64,000 bases of DNA from Neelides folsomi (Eukaryota > Arthropoda > Collembola > Neelipleona > Neelidae). Positions 14,401 to 26,606 of the stretch are shown here, piece by piece (positions within the stretch are counted from its first letter, which is position 1; each line of letters begins with the position of its first letter). The stretch spans positions 124,001 through 188,000 of the forward strand of contig JAQGBZ010000084.1 in NCBI GenBank assembly GCA_034687125.1, read 5' to 3'. The notes under the pieces are model-generated. The model had not been told where the DNA came from. It did not search any database and saw only the letters and a list, made by a program, of their open reading frames with translations. The position numbers and the translations under genes are program-made.

Positions 14401-17400
14401 CCCTATCCATTCTTCCCGATGTGGTCGACATGAGGATTGAGAATAGTTCATTATTTCCAAGGTGGTCAGCCAAGTGATGGGAAAGTTCCAAGTTCTTTCC
14501 CTTGCTGTCCCATCAATACTCTCTCATTAGCACTACTTTGATAAATATACTCAATGAGAAATACTCCCTTGATGAACTTTCTTAATCAAATCATGTCATA
14601 TGGCAGACAAGAACGTACATAAAAGCCATGGACCGGTATTGGCATAATATGCAATTGAATCGGTATCGGTATTGATTCCGTCGAGTGGCACAATATTGGC
14701 CCGTTCTTTATCTCTTTGTTTTATATTGACTATCATTTTATTAAAAAAAAATTTTAATTGGAAGAGCGGAAGTCAGAAATTCCCCTCATGGTCTAAGAGA
14801 AAGAAACACATGGAGCTGGAAGAAAAGCATTGAAGAATACGCAGGATGAAAAAAGTGAAAGGTGGCACTTTGTTTAATTAAAATTTCCACTGCTGATACA
14901 TATATATTAATATATATTTCTTATTTCCAATGCTCTGAAAAATATTTATTTTAAATTTAATTGTTAGAGTTAAAATTCCTTTAAATTTTGTGTCTATTAG
15001 TTAAAGACAGAGGAAGTATAAAAATGGATCCAATTTATGTTGTCTGACCGTGAGTGTGTTATTTGACGGAATCATCTGTTCTGAAGTTCTATTATAGATT
15101 GATAGATTACAACTGGGAGTTTGTTGATATGTCTGGAGGATTGTTCCATGCCGAGAAGGTATTCTTTCCCAACGAGTGTGGAGAGGGTGAAGAAGGGGCC
15201 AGACTTGACTCCCCACCTCTACAACCTTCACTTCCACATGTTGATTCGGGAGGAAATCAAGCTAATTAGGAGGCACACCTGGTTTCCTCTTTCATGTTTT
15301 CCTCTTATGACATTTATCTTCAAAGGAAGTGCATCATCTTGGCAGGAAGTGGAATCTTCCATACGCACTATTTACTATACCAAAATCATACCTCTTTGCC
15401 CCAATACGCTAAGTAAACTCGGCCTAAATATGAATGAATGGAGCATTAAAATATAAATTTCCATTGCAGATATAAACTCGCACGTAAGTACAAGAATGTA
15501 CATACATAAATACTCTATACCTATACTATCACATACATACATATTTAATCATAATAACTACATACATAAAATATTTTCATAACTATACAAAATATTGTAT
15601 TAATATAAACATCTTAATATTTTACTTATATGAAGAAAAATTCAATGAGTGCGTATTAGAATATACATTCATGTCTTAAAGATATGCATTCAGACAAGTT
15701 GTATAGTTTAATATTTAGGTAATAGTTCAGGGTTATCTGTAAGTAAAGGATTGTTAAAAAGTCCGAAGTTTTCGCCATCCATGGATGCGTGACATTTCAC
15801 CCAAGCTGGACGATATGTATAATAATATCTCTGAAGCCTTTATTGCATGTGGGTTGTTATTAGGTCGTCTTTGGGCATTGTGATCGTTGGAGGATAACGA
15901 AGAGTATCCTCCTTCTTCTTCTCATTTCCTCCGGCCATCATCCGGTAGGGCGGCCGAGAGTTGCCTCAGCCATGACATCATTTCCACTTTCTTCCATCCT
16001 CCCCATCTCACACCTCACATCCTAATGAAGGCATAGATAATGAGGATCCTCTCTATTGTTGACAGTCCTGGGAACTCATGATCCTCTCGCAACTCAACTG
16101 GGATGTCAACCTCATCACGCCGACCGACTTTGTGGACTTTCTTCTCGTGAGGAGCCCTGGACAGCCGGAGGTTCCTTTGAAGAACTTCCAGCTCCTCAGA
16201 CGACACGCCATCACCTTCATCGCCCTTTGTGCCACAGGTATGTAACTGTATTATTACAACCATCCGCAATTATCCAACTCTTTCCAAATCCAACGGAAAA
16301 ACCAATTGACAAAATTCTTCAACTGACATTGAGGCCAAAAATAACCAATATATTACATTCTAAAGCCTTTTGCTCCAAAAACCCCAGTCGGTGACAATTA
16401 CAAAGGGGTGTTTACTTTGGTCAACACAAAGGTCGTTTCTTCTCTTTCAATGACATGACTGTAAAGTTTCTACCCTTTCAACTACTTTTGTTCGAAGGAG
16501 AAAATGAGTTGATAAGGAGTCGAAAAAGGAGTGAAAAGGCCTAACGGTTCTAGTCAAACTCAAGAATGAAATGATGTGAAGTGGGGGATAATAAGAGTCA
16601 TAAAATGGCCCTCCCTCCACGGCTCTTGTCATTTACAACCAGGCACACTTCTCAGGGGCTGAAGGAAAGTCTTGATATTATAATTGGGGAACCTCGGTGA
16701 ATTATGAATTACGTTTACCCTCTCATCAGATCCACCACGTTTTGATTTAGATGCTGGGAAAAGAATCTCCAACGTCCAGCATATTATTAAATGGTGGAAA
16801 AACCATTAAATGGTCCTCCGTGAAAAATGATGAGAATTTTACCTCAAAGTCCTCTGAGTCCAAGGTAGCTGAATCAACAGAGAGATCCTTTATTCAGCTT
16901 CCTCCTGATCCATATTTTACTCCCCTTTTATACCCTTCTACTACAAGGATTTCAATACGGGAAAACGACTTGATGATGATCTGTACATAAAAAGAGTAGT
17001 GCAAATAGAAGAGACGTGAAAAATGAATGATCGAGCTCTCAATAAACCTCCACATACACCCCATGTGTACCATATATATTTTACCATATATTTTACCATA
17101 TATGGTACCATATATGTATACAATACATCAGTAGGTATTTTGAGAATATAAAGGTCGTGTCGCGTTCCTCGGCCAGCTGAGGCTTCAATGTGAATAAAAT
17201 GGGAACGTTATTATCTAACAAGTTGGAATTAGGAGGAGGCGAGAAGACCTACGATCACAAAACCTCTCGCTTCCTCTTTCAATCAAAGCCAAGGGGTGAG
17301 GAAGCGATGAGGAAGGTTAGGGCCCCTATTCAATCCTCATCCTTTTGTCAAGGATTTTTCATTCTCCTCGCCTTCTCAGACTCCAAGGCTCTTTTGATCT

Positions 17401-20400
17401 GGAAATTGAAGGAAGCCTGAAGGACCTTTGGAGAGCCACACGACCCACGTGGAATCCCAAGATCCATCCAAAATACTCCTCCGCAACTTCCTCTTCAATT
17501 CCTTTTCATACTGAGAGGAATCTCGTAGTATTACTACAAACACGGCGACCTTTCAAATTTAAAGGGCCAGGACCTTCAAATGTATTACGTGTGTGCTGAG
17601 TCTCAGGTACATAGTTAATCTCAAGGTAGATATGGACATCACCTTGTGTACCTAACCATCCCTACAAATGTTCTCATCATGTTAGATTAAGTTTTAACTA
17701 CTTACTTACATACATAAAAGCAAGGAGAAACGGACCCTTGGTTTATCACAAGAAAGAAAAGATAAGGACCAGGGTTCTACTAATATAAAATTCACTCCGA
17801 GCCTTCCTCTTCTTTCTTATGTAAATAAATGAGTTGAATGGGATTTCTTTTGTCTCTTCTCTCCTCACAGAGAGTGAAAGGAATCGTTTGTTTTACATCC
17901 ATTCAAGTCCTCATTCACTTTTTTGCATCGTTTTCTCATCAACCCTTCACATCACTTTCATTTGGAAATAAAGGCTTCTAAATGTAAAGATGTACAACTA
18001 ACCGCTGACTCTCACACCAATGAAGAATCTTTAACCACTTGTGCATAATGACCATTTCTAACAGTACGAATTACTTATGCATCAATCCAATATACAATGC
18101 ATCTGTATTATACTGATTCAAGATATTCCATATGTACATTTAACTGTACCATATACTACTATACTATACAGTTACCATATTTATTCGCTGATTAGACGCC
18201 CTCGTACATAAGACGCATATGAAATAACTACCTATACATGGTGATAATATATGGAGTCAATGTTGTCTATTCTTGTTGCTGGTTTAAAATCTTTTATAAA
18301 TACAGATATTTAGCTTAATTTAAATTGCTTTTTTGCTTTAAATAACATTAAAAAGCATAGAAAAAGTTAAAAGAGTTGCCCAATATTGAACCTCAATATT
18401 TATTTGTTGCATAAGATGCCCTCGTAGATAAGACGCCCTCACTGATTAGACGCACCTACAAACCTTGTATAAGACGCGTCTTATCAGCGAATAAACAGGG
18501 TATCTTACATATTTATTATAAGTATTAGTCATGTTATATGGTATAGTTTCAATTCTTTCTCCTTAGAAAATTTATGTTGTACATTATACTAATTGCTTAT
18601 ATGTATGATATATTTCAATAATATAAGTATACCAAATGGTATGGTACTATATACTATACATTATTTGGTATCATTATATGCCGAATAAGATATCAGGATA
18701 GTTTGTATAGGAGTAAATATAATTTTCACCTTTCCTCGTGTAATGGGATAATTACAAGAAGGTAAAGGCTTGTCGATGAGAAAGGAAAAATCCTTTATGG
18801 ACAAATGTAAATGAGATTGGAGATGGTGAGATGCCGAAGTTGAGTCCTTTATTCAAATGTATGGGATTTTAAATAGGCAGAATGTATAATGATATAATCT
18901 AGACATGGAGGAGCCTCTGTTTGGATCCAAACACAAAGTGTCTACTTGTATCTTTGGATTGAACCGTCATTCATAAACCCATCATCATAATGATAATGCG
19001 AGGAAGAGTTTGGGAGAAAGAAACCTTCAACTTTGTTCTTTAAACCATTCCGTATTCACTTTCATGATTATCAACCATAGGAAAAATGTTCAACCAGAGA
19101 TTGACAACTCATTTAGTAATCATTTTAAAATCTTCTTTTATACATTTTACATTCAATTTAGTATTCGAATTTATTTGCATCTATAGGATCTATACATACA
19201 GTTTGTATTTGTAGTTCTATTGAACCGTTGCGTAAGATTCGATAAATTTATTGTTTGAGTTATTTGAGTAAATCGGTATGATGAGAAATATTCTCATGTG
19301 AATGTGTGTTAGTGTGTTAGCGGTATCAGCCTTTCATTTTATCCTTTTTTCTCTCCACTCATATTTCACGGGACCTTGAATGTGAAATTGAAAGTGGGAA
19401 AGACCCAAAAACTCGTAAAGATTCAACAATTTGGTCCTTAGGACCCAACGAGTCCTTGACTCTACTTGACTTCAGAGCAAATGTGAAACATGAAATTTTA
19501 AGGGAAAACTTTGTTAGATTGAAAAGATTTCAAGGGGAAACGGGAAATTTGAGTTGAGATGGATTCTCAGTTCAAGTGCGGAATCTGTCCATAAATTCCC
19601 ATATATGCATTCAATGGGGCTCGTAATTTTGAAGGAGATAAAAGGGCCTTTGGGAGAGTGATTTTTAAGTCTTGTTCACTTTCCGATGGATTTTACTTCA
19701 AAAAGGGCCGGGATAGAGATATGATTCTCCATTGTGTCTCATTGAATGGGAAGCAACTCGAGACCTCACAAGCTTCCGACTTTCCCATAGAATCTTCTAA
19801 ATTCATCTGCACATGAGAAAATCTTTTTCTTCCTCATCTCTATGTATCATATATTACAATATATTTGAGTCTCTCTCTATATATATGTATGTATATATAT
19901 ATTGAGATCCTCGTGGTGAGTTCATCATCACAAATTTAGTTGGACCATTAAGATAATAGTTCTTCGACCGAGACTACTTGGAGGAATCCCTGAGAAAGGG
20001 ACGCAAAAACTTGTGCATTCCTCTCGGGAGGAAAATTGAATGTGGGCTAATCGAATCAATAAAAAGCATACAGGACATTTACAAATAAGTGTCCAAAGGG
20101 TTAGAAAGGAAACCCTGGGTTTTCTTATGGAATTGATCATCATGCCATTAACTACTTAAGCTTCGCGCAACCCTTAAAGGATCTTCAATTTGAACTTAAG
20201 TGTCAGAACCTCGGATCCTTTAAAAGGTATACCTTACCTTATAGCAGCGTATTATAGCGTGGATCGTATTTGGTCCAAAGGAAATCATTTATTCGCTCCC
20301 TACAATGATGTTTGTCATTTGAGTGGGCTTGTGGTAGGATTTTTTGCACTTTTGTCCCCACGGGTTGAAGGATTGACCCTCAAGGGGCGATCCCTTCCTG

Positions 20401-23400
20401 GTCAAGGGTCATAAAGAGGGAACATAAAGAGAATTCATCCCTTTCCCTACCTGCCCCCTTTAAAGGTCCAAATTAGGAGTGGTTGAATGGAATCGATGGG
20501 ATTGAGGTCCCTGTGAATTTTGCGACTTGGGAAAATTCCATTCGAACTCTTCCATTAGTCCAAAGGTCCATGAAGGTGTACATCGGTGAGAATTATATTT
20601 GGGATAAAGAAGAGGTCAGGTTGTCCTCTTGGCCTACCTTAATCATCTTTCTCACACAACCTCAAATCCTCCGAGGAAAAAATAACACGCAAGAGGAAAT
20701 TCTTTATTAATGGAATATGAAAATGGTTATAATTATTTCCTATGCCCTCCCCAAAATATTTATATGGTTAACATAGGGCTCAACTTAAATTTGGAGCATA
20801 TAATATTTATACTATTTATACGTATGAATATCTTAAACGGAAGTTGATATTATGATTCATGTCATAAATATGAATCATACATTCATACATTGATAACTCG
20901 AATAATAATAAACTACTATACATAATAAACTGTAATAGTGATATACTTATTATACTATATTTACAGATATATGTCATACCATAGGTACAATATATGTATT
21001 TATATAGTGTATAATATGATATACATAGTATGTATATATGTAAAATGCAAATGCACAAAGATTTTCTCATGTACTGTTACGGACTTGAGAATTTAACCCA
21101 AGTTTATTAATTGAAAATATAAAAGTTTTATTAATGGGGATTTATGTTGTAATTTTTAAAAGTTAAAGGGTTGTTGTTAAATAGCGTAAAGGAACCGAAT
21201 GTTTCACTACGATTAATATCATAAGTGAAGGGCTCCTGTGCAGGGAGCAACCCTTGAACACTTGAAAAGGGAAATACCCATCGGAGTAATGTTTTCCTGA
21301 CTTATCGCTCTCCTGCATTCAAAGGCTCGATCAATTCATATCACCTGGTCCTCCATCCGACGTCCACCACGTTCCATATAAACCACATGTACAACTCCAT
21401 AGTTATTTTTTCTTATATCCGCTCAAATGCACTAAGGAATGAACCGAGTGAATATAGGAATGGCGTAAATAGATTTTATAATTCTCCTGCTGCAATTCAA
21501 TTTCAGTTGAAGTCAATGTAATTCTTTTCGCTCTGCTGATTATTCCTGCACCAGTTTCCGCTCAAATGGTTTATAACAAAATATCCCAATAAGAAATAGA
21601 TAAAATACCTATATAAGGTATAAGATAATCATGGACTTTTCCAATTGGATCAAACTGACAATTTATTAAATATTACATCGTTTCTGTTTATTTAATTGTC
21701 AAAAATTATCACTTTCTTCTCATCTCTTTATTGTTCTCATCCCATGAGTGACACTATAATTTTTAAAATTACACTAGAGGTTTTTCCTCTTAAATATTCA
21801 AGAGATTATAATAGTAGGGTCGCATACCATAAAATTATAGATCCAGATGGTGTCCTGACTAATACTTCCGATTCATCATCATCATTCTCATTTAATAATT
21901 CAATCTTCACGAGGATCCGCGGAGTCACACAACTTCATTTTTACATATCACGAACAAACTCGGAAATGTTTCAATTTTAAATAACTGCTTAGGTATATCC
22001 ATTCAAACTATTTACCTAAATGCTAATATAGAGACATATAAGTAATAGTAAAAGTTGTGTTATATCGAGTAATACATAAAATACTTTAATATAAATATAA
22101 ATGTATGGAGATGTTTCCGCATAGGATTTTATAATTTATAGAGGGGAAGAATTTTTTTCCTCTTTTGTGTTCAAAGCAGCCGTCGATTCCTTTAAATAAA
22201 TATCTAAATAACAGTATAAATAGCATTACTTTACACCCATTGGGTCAACATTGGGAGAGGATTTTAATGCGGAAAGTAGGTCTTTATAAACTGTCGTCAA
22301 ATGGGCTTTCTTGAACTCATTGATTTATTGAAGTGAATTCCTTTCCATTCTCCTGGATTTTAAAAAGGAAGTCCTTTTCTTATATTCAAGACGAAGTGGG
22401 CGAGGACGGGAAGCGGCGTGTTCTGACTCTCACAATGTTTCCTTTCCAATGTCTCCCTAATTTGTTGTAATAATAAAAGGTTCTTTCGAATCCGTTTATT
22501 GAAATGGAACCGACGTGTCGAATCCGCCCGAGATGGACCATGAGAAAACGCCGCTGTTTTCTCCCCAACCACGAGAGGAAGTATTGAAAGAAAGGGAGAA
22601 TCTTCACAATATCTCACCGTGATATCAAATGATTGCTCTCATGATCAAAATAGCGTGTCTGCTATTAATTCCCTTTCCTCTCATCTACAATTACTCTTCA
22701 ATTACATATATAAGTACAGTTTAGATTTTATATATAAAATATATCTACTGCATGTATTACTATGTATGATATTTTACTATGCATCCTGCACACTCGGAGG
22801 AACTCAACTTTTCCCCTTTCCTGTTAGACAATGGGTCCTGGAATGGATTAGAAATGAATCTGGATTGGTCCGAGGTCTGTTGCGAAAGGTCTTCCAGAGA
22901 TTCCTATCAATAGTGTCCAGATAAATTACGGATGCCCTCGAGAGACTTTGGTTGGTCCGGTGTAAAAGAATGGGAAGGGGAAGAGTCGCTGGCCAGGTGT
23001 CTCGATCTCCCCGAGTGTATCATCAGATGACGCAAATAATATTATTCCCCTTACAAACTGACCAGAAACGAGTTCAAAAACTCGCTCCCGTTTTTTAATT
23101 CACATCTACATTTCCATCCAGCATGTGTTGTTGATCTAACGATTTTTTAGGACCAGGAGATAAACGTTTTATTAATATGGATATGTTTAACACTTATGGG
23201 AGAAATAAAGGGTCATTTTATATCTGAGACCGGCAAAGTTAAACATGAATATTAAAATTATTCCTTTTAAAAACATTTACCGTTGATTTACCAGTTGGAT
23301 TTTTAAAATAATGTCTTATAAGAAATTTGTTCATTTTTAATAATATTTAAGAGATTTAATTAAATTATATTTAAGAGATTTAATTTAATCACATTTAATT

Positions 23401-23774
23401 TAGTTATTATAATGAGACTATTTATTTATCTTTTAGAACCGAGATTCGTGGGGTTGAAACCTTCTCTTATTGCCTCATCGGCCATTTACACAGCGATGAG
23501 AGGAATTCGGAGAGAAGACGGTCGATTAGCAACTGCTTTGGCATCGATGGCTGACATCGCCCTCGACCAACTTGTCTCGATTTCAACTCTGATCGAGCAA
23601 GTGATTTCCACTGAAATGGCCGCCATCGAACAACAAACAATTGATATTTCTGCTCCAAGTGGAGTCAGCAAAAGCTCTGCAGTCGTCGCTTCTTCCTCGT
23701 CTTCAAAGATCTCATGTTCGCATTCAGACTCAGGGCAAAATACGCCGACTGACGTTCAAGACATTATCGTTTAA
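11429..23774 (+). CDS. CycD: D-type cyclin
   Basis: Regulatory partner of Cdk4/6 that drives G1 entry by phosphorylating retinoblastoma protein in the nucleus. Four exons: 11429-11773, 12037-12252, 16066-16237, 23437-23774; 1071 bases in frame, 356 residues (vertebrate D cyclins are about 290-300). The start is the first ATG of this frame, 24 bases into the open stretch. The N-terminus carries LLCSE at residues 33-37, the LxCxE retinoblastoma-binding motif. The cyclin box starts MRKVVASWMLEVCEEQRCEE and continues FPLSVAILDRFL; WYTDNSV and LSQLNWDVNLITPTDFVDFL are typical of D cyclins. The second fold resumes with KPSLIASSAIYTAMRG in exon 4. The C-terminus ends TPTDVQDIIV, matching the TPTDVRDVDI end of human cyclin D1, so the phospho-threonine degron is conserved. 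A serine-rich insert before it explains part of the extra length. Introns 2 and 3 are unusually long for this window. Confidence 0.95.
12253..16065 (+). other. Cyclin D intron 2
   Basis: A 3.8 kb intron between the exon ending NSVSSQSMR and the exon starting SWELMILSQ. It contains several open frames on both strands, but none matches a family I recognise. The most protein-like stretch is on the + strand at about 15170-15300, reading RVKKGPDLTPHLYNLHFHML; it lacks a clear start and splice context and is not called as a gene. GC-richer patches at 14040-14420 and 15140-15290 could be intronic enhancers. Confidence 0.6.
17068..17116. repeat. Cluster of TACCATATAT motifs with a palindrome
   Basis: Four closely spaced copies of TACCATATA, the last two forming the palindrome CCATATATGGTACCATATAT. 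Seen directly. It is a simple-sequence, cruciform-capable patch inside cyclin D intron 3, with no sign of a function. Confidence 0.75.
18175..18500. mobile_element. Non-coding inverted-repeat element (MITE-like), TA-flanked
   Basis: A 326-base element with ends that are near-identical inverted repeats. Left end reads CCATATTTATTCGCTGATTA and continues GACGC; the right end, reverse-complemented, reads CCCTGTTTATTCGCTGATAA and continues GACGC (22 of 25 match). Both sides are flanked by TA (18173-18174 and 18501-18502), the target duplication used by Tc1/mariner/pogo-type transposons. The interior has repeated copies of the motif (T/A)AGACGCCCTCGTA near both ends and no open frame for a transposase, so it would be non-autonomous. 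The superfamily assignment is inferred from the TA duplication only. Confidence 0.8.
23343..23390. repeat. Two tandem copies of a 24-base AT-rich unit
   Basis: The unit beginning ATATTTAAGAGATTTAATTW occurs at 23343-23366 and again directly after at 23367-23390. It lies about 45 bases before the acceptor of the last cyclin D exon, so it sits in the likely branch-point and polypyrimidine neighbourhood. Seen directly; no function claimed. Confidence 0.75.
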
Positions 23775-26606
23775 TTACATTTTACATTTTCTTCGCCTTT
23801 ATACCAAGAATCCTACGTGTCCCAGTGGTTTTATTGTCATTTTATTTTTACATACAGCTTTCATTATTTATACATATACATAGTTAGACTTTATTATTTA
23901 TTAATTATTTATAATATCCAAATTGTAAGTATAAAAGTTCTTTGGACTGTTTCGTAAACTTACAAATTATTCTCTTTATCCAAAATACCAACTTGATGTT
24001 CAATTTAATTCTCAATTTAATTCTCAATTCAATTTATTATTGTTTTTCATTAGTTTACCTTTGCCATTATTTTTATATTTACATTATCTTGCAAAACTAA
24101 CACCTATTTATAGGTATACCGTATAGCACTGAAAGATGTCCGGGTTTCGAAAGATATCCGGGGGGGCAAGGGAATATTTTAAAAGGTGTCCGGGGTTTCA
24201 AAAGATGTCCGGGTCTTATGAAACTATTGTTGTATATAGAACTTTTCTTGACCCTACTGCTCTTTAATCATTGTTTATCCAAATGCAACGCAGGCTATTT
24301 TGCACTGGTTTAAAATTATACACTGCACTGTTCTAATGTTTTAAAGAGGAATAACAGTAGGAAAAGTCGAGATTATTGCTTCAAAAGTGTCGAGACAAGG
24401 AAAATTATTTAAAGATAGCCGGATTTCGAAAGGTGCCCGGTTTCGATAGTTGTCCGGGGGTCGGAGAGAATATTTTTAAAGATGTCCCGGGATATCTTTC
24501 GGTGCAATACGGTAGTTTACTTACGTAATTAAACTCATTGTTAGTTAAAATAGCTAATTACTAACTATATTATTTAAAATATTGGCATTTGATTATAAAC
24601 ATGAATATAAAATTAAACATCTAATATTTAATTTAATTTTCGATTATAATGTACATTTAGGTATGTACAAATAGGTTACTATATTATTGTATATTATTAT
24701 ATTACTTAGAAATTACAATTCATTACATAAAATATACCAAATTGTTTTTATTAAATACGTATTATTTATACTTTAATTTATGTTACAAATTAGAAAAATG
24801 TATAAAATATTTAATTTACCAAAACTTGTTTGTGAAGGTTAGCACGTTGAAACGAATCTCTCCAATATAAGCTGCATTTATGGTGGTCAAGATTACCGAC
24901 CTGTATTCATTTGTACAATTTATACCTAAATAGTTACAAGATGTTAAATTTTACATATTGTTATAATGTACATATTGTTCTTATATATACTTATACTATA
25001 CACATATTTACGTATGTAGATGTATACTATACAATACAAGTATAAATAAATAAATATGCATATAAGGAGTAAGAGGTACATTTTGTATTCACAACAGTTG
25101 ATTCCCTGCTCAATATTTTTATGTATCGGTTATCGTTACATTATACTCTATACTATAGAGCCAATTTTAACTAATTGTAAGTATTTGTAATTATTGAAAT
25201 GTTAACATATTAATTACCAATTCTTATAAGATACTAAATATAATTGATATATTTAATTTATATAAATGATATCCTATAAACATATTAGTTTTAAACAAAT
25301 TTCACTTACACTTACAATATATTTTGACATTGTATGGTATAAAATTGGTTTAATTTGAGGCACAAAATTGTGTTAATTTATTTCATGTTTTTCTCTTATT
25401 TCTTGTAAGGCCCAAAGAATCGATATATTTAACTATATAATTAATATGATGTAAGTAGGTATGTTATAATTATTTTGTACTTATAAGTATGTAAATTGTT
25501 ATATTATATTCACTTAATACTCTAACTTAAGTTTAGTTATTTTTTCTTTAATTGCAGAGAAAATTTATGTTTCCCAAAGAAGAACGGACATGATTCTAGT
25601 CGCTTTCATGTTATTTTACACTTTTCTTATTTTACTTTTTCTACTCTTACAATTATCATGTATGGATTCTTTTTTTAATATTACATGTTACTAAATATAA
25701 TGCTGCTAAATATAATGAAAGCATCTTTAATATTAAAAAAGTTTGCCAAGAGGCTTATTGGATTCTTTTGTCTCGTGAATTTTGAATGAAAATGAAACTA
25801 ATAAAAACAATATAATTCCTAACTTATCGCATTTTATTTCTTATCATAATCACACTTACCCATTATTGTTAAGTGCATATTATAATATATGATATTATAT
25901 TCTATAACGATATAAGGGTCAGCTACCTATTTAATTTAATTCAATATAAATATATATTTTACAAAGAACGTTATTAAAGTGTATGCAGCGCGTGGTTGAC
26001 AAATTTTACTGAACCTCTCAGAGTCCTCTTTTGGGATGAAATTTAGTTATTTTGAGGTCGTTGATTTTCTCCGCTCTTCAAACCAACACCGCTTTTATTC
26101 ACAATTCTCGGCCAGAAGTTTTAATCAAACTCTGCGCAATTGTTTTAATTCTTAAATATTAATTGGAAAGGCAAAGTCTGGGAGAATATCTTTTAACACG
26201 GTTTTCATTAGTTAGATTAAGTATTTAACTTCCTTCATTTTCTCGCCAATTATGTTTTATATAATTCTTCATGGGTGTATAAAATGATCGTCGGTGTGGA
26301 AGTTTTGACAAATTACAAAAGAGAAAGTAAAAGCCGCTTTCAAATATTTTTCTTAGTTTAGCATTAATAATTTGCCAACTTTAAGTTTTACACATTTTTA
26401 TTTTATTCGCTATAAAATTTTAACCTTGGTATTGGGTTGTCATTTGGGGTCAACTTTGTCAAGACGCTTCATTCTTGAGATTGTAATTAATGAAACCAAG
26501 GGAAAATAATTTCGGAAGTCAAATGAATCGCAATAACGTTATTTAGAGAAATTTAACTTTATTTGAGTATTTATATTTCTAGGTTTAATCTGACCGGTGA
26601 AGAAAA
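23775..26606. other. Spacer between cyclin D and THOC2
   Basis: About 2.8 kb of very AT-rich DNA. It must contain the cyclin D 3' untranslated region and the THOC2 promoter. Apart from the inverted-repeat element at 24119-24512 I see no gene. No canonical AATAAA is visible in the first 700 bases after the cyclin D stop; a variant ATTAAA occurs at 24528-24533, just past the element. Confidence 0.6.
24119..24512. mobile_element. Non-coding inverted-repeat element with internal ATGTCCGGG repeats
   Basis: A 394-base TA-flanked element (TA at 24117-24118 and 24513-24514). Left end CCGTATAGCACTGAAAGATG, then TCCGGG; right end, reverse-complemented, CCGTATTGCACCGAAAGATA, then TCCCGG. Inside, the motif (T/C)GAAAG-AT(G/A)TCCGGG and close variants recur at least six times, clustered at both ends, giving the element a multi-hairpin, subterminal-repeat structure. 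There is no transposase frame. The end structure resembles the element at 18175-18500 only in its leading CC and TA flanks, so the two are different families. The call as a miniature DNA transposon is an inference from structure. Confidence 0.8.

Larger units (their letters stand above)
16238..23436 (+). other. Cyclin D intron 3
   Basis: A 7.2 kb intron splitting the codon between ACA and the GAA that opens the last exon. It holds an inverted-repeat element (18175-18500), a cluster of ACCATATAT motifs near 17.1 kb and AT-rich sequence rich in ATAC steps. GC-richer islands lie near 17190-17600, 20190-20700 and 22380-22620. No nested gene was recognised on either strand. Confidence 0.6.

Noticed and set aside
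14000-14491. Minus-strand frames in cyclin D intron 2
   Set aside because: Several short frames overlap without splice logic or known motifs.
16015-16269. Minus-strand frame over cyclin D exon 3
   Set aside because: The opposite strand encodes the conserved WELMILSQLNWDVNLITPTD block of cyclin D.
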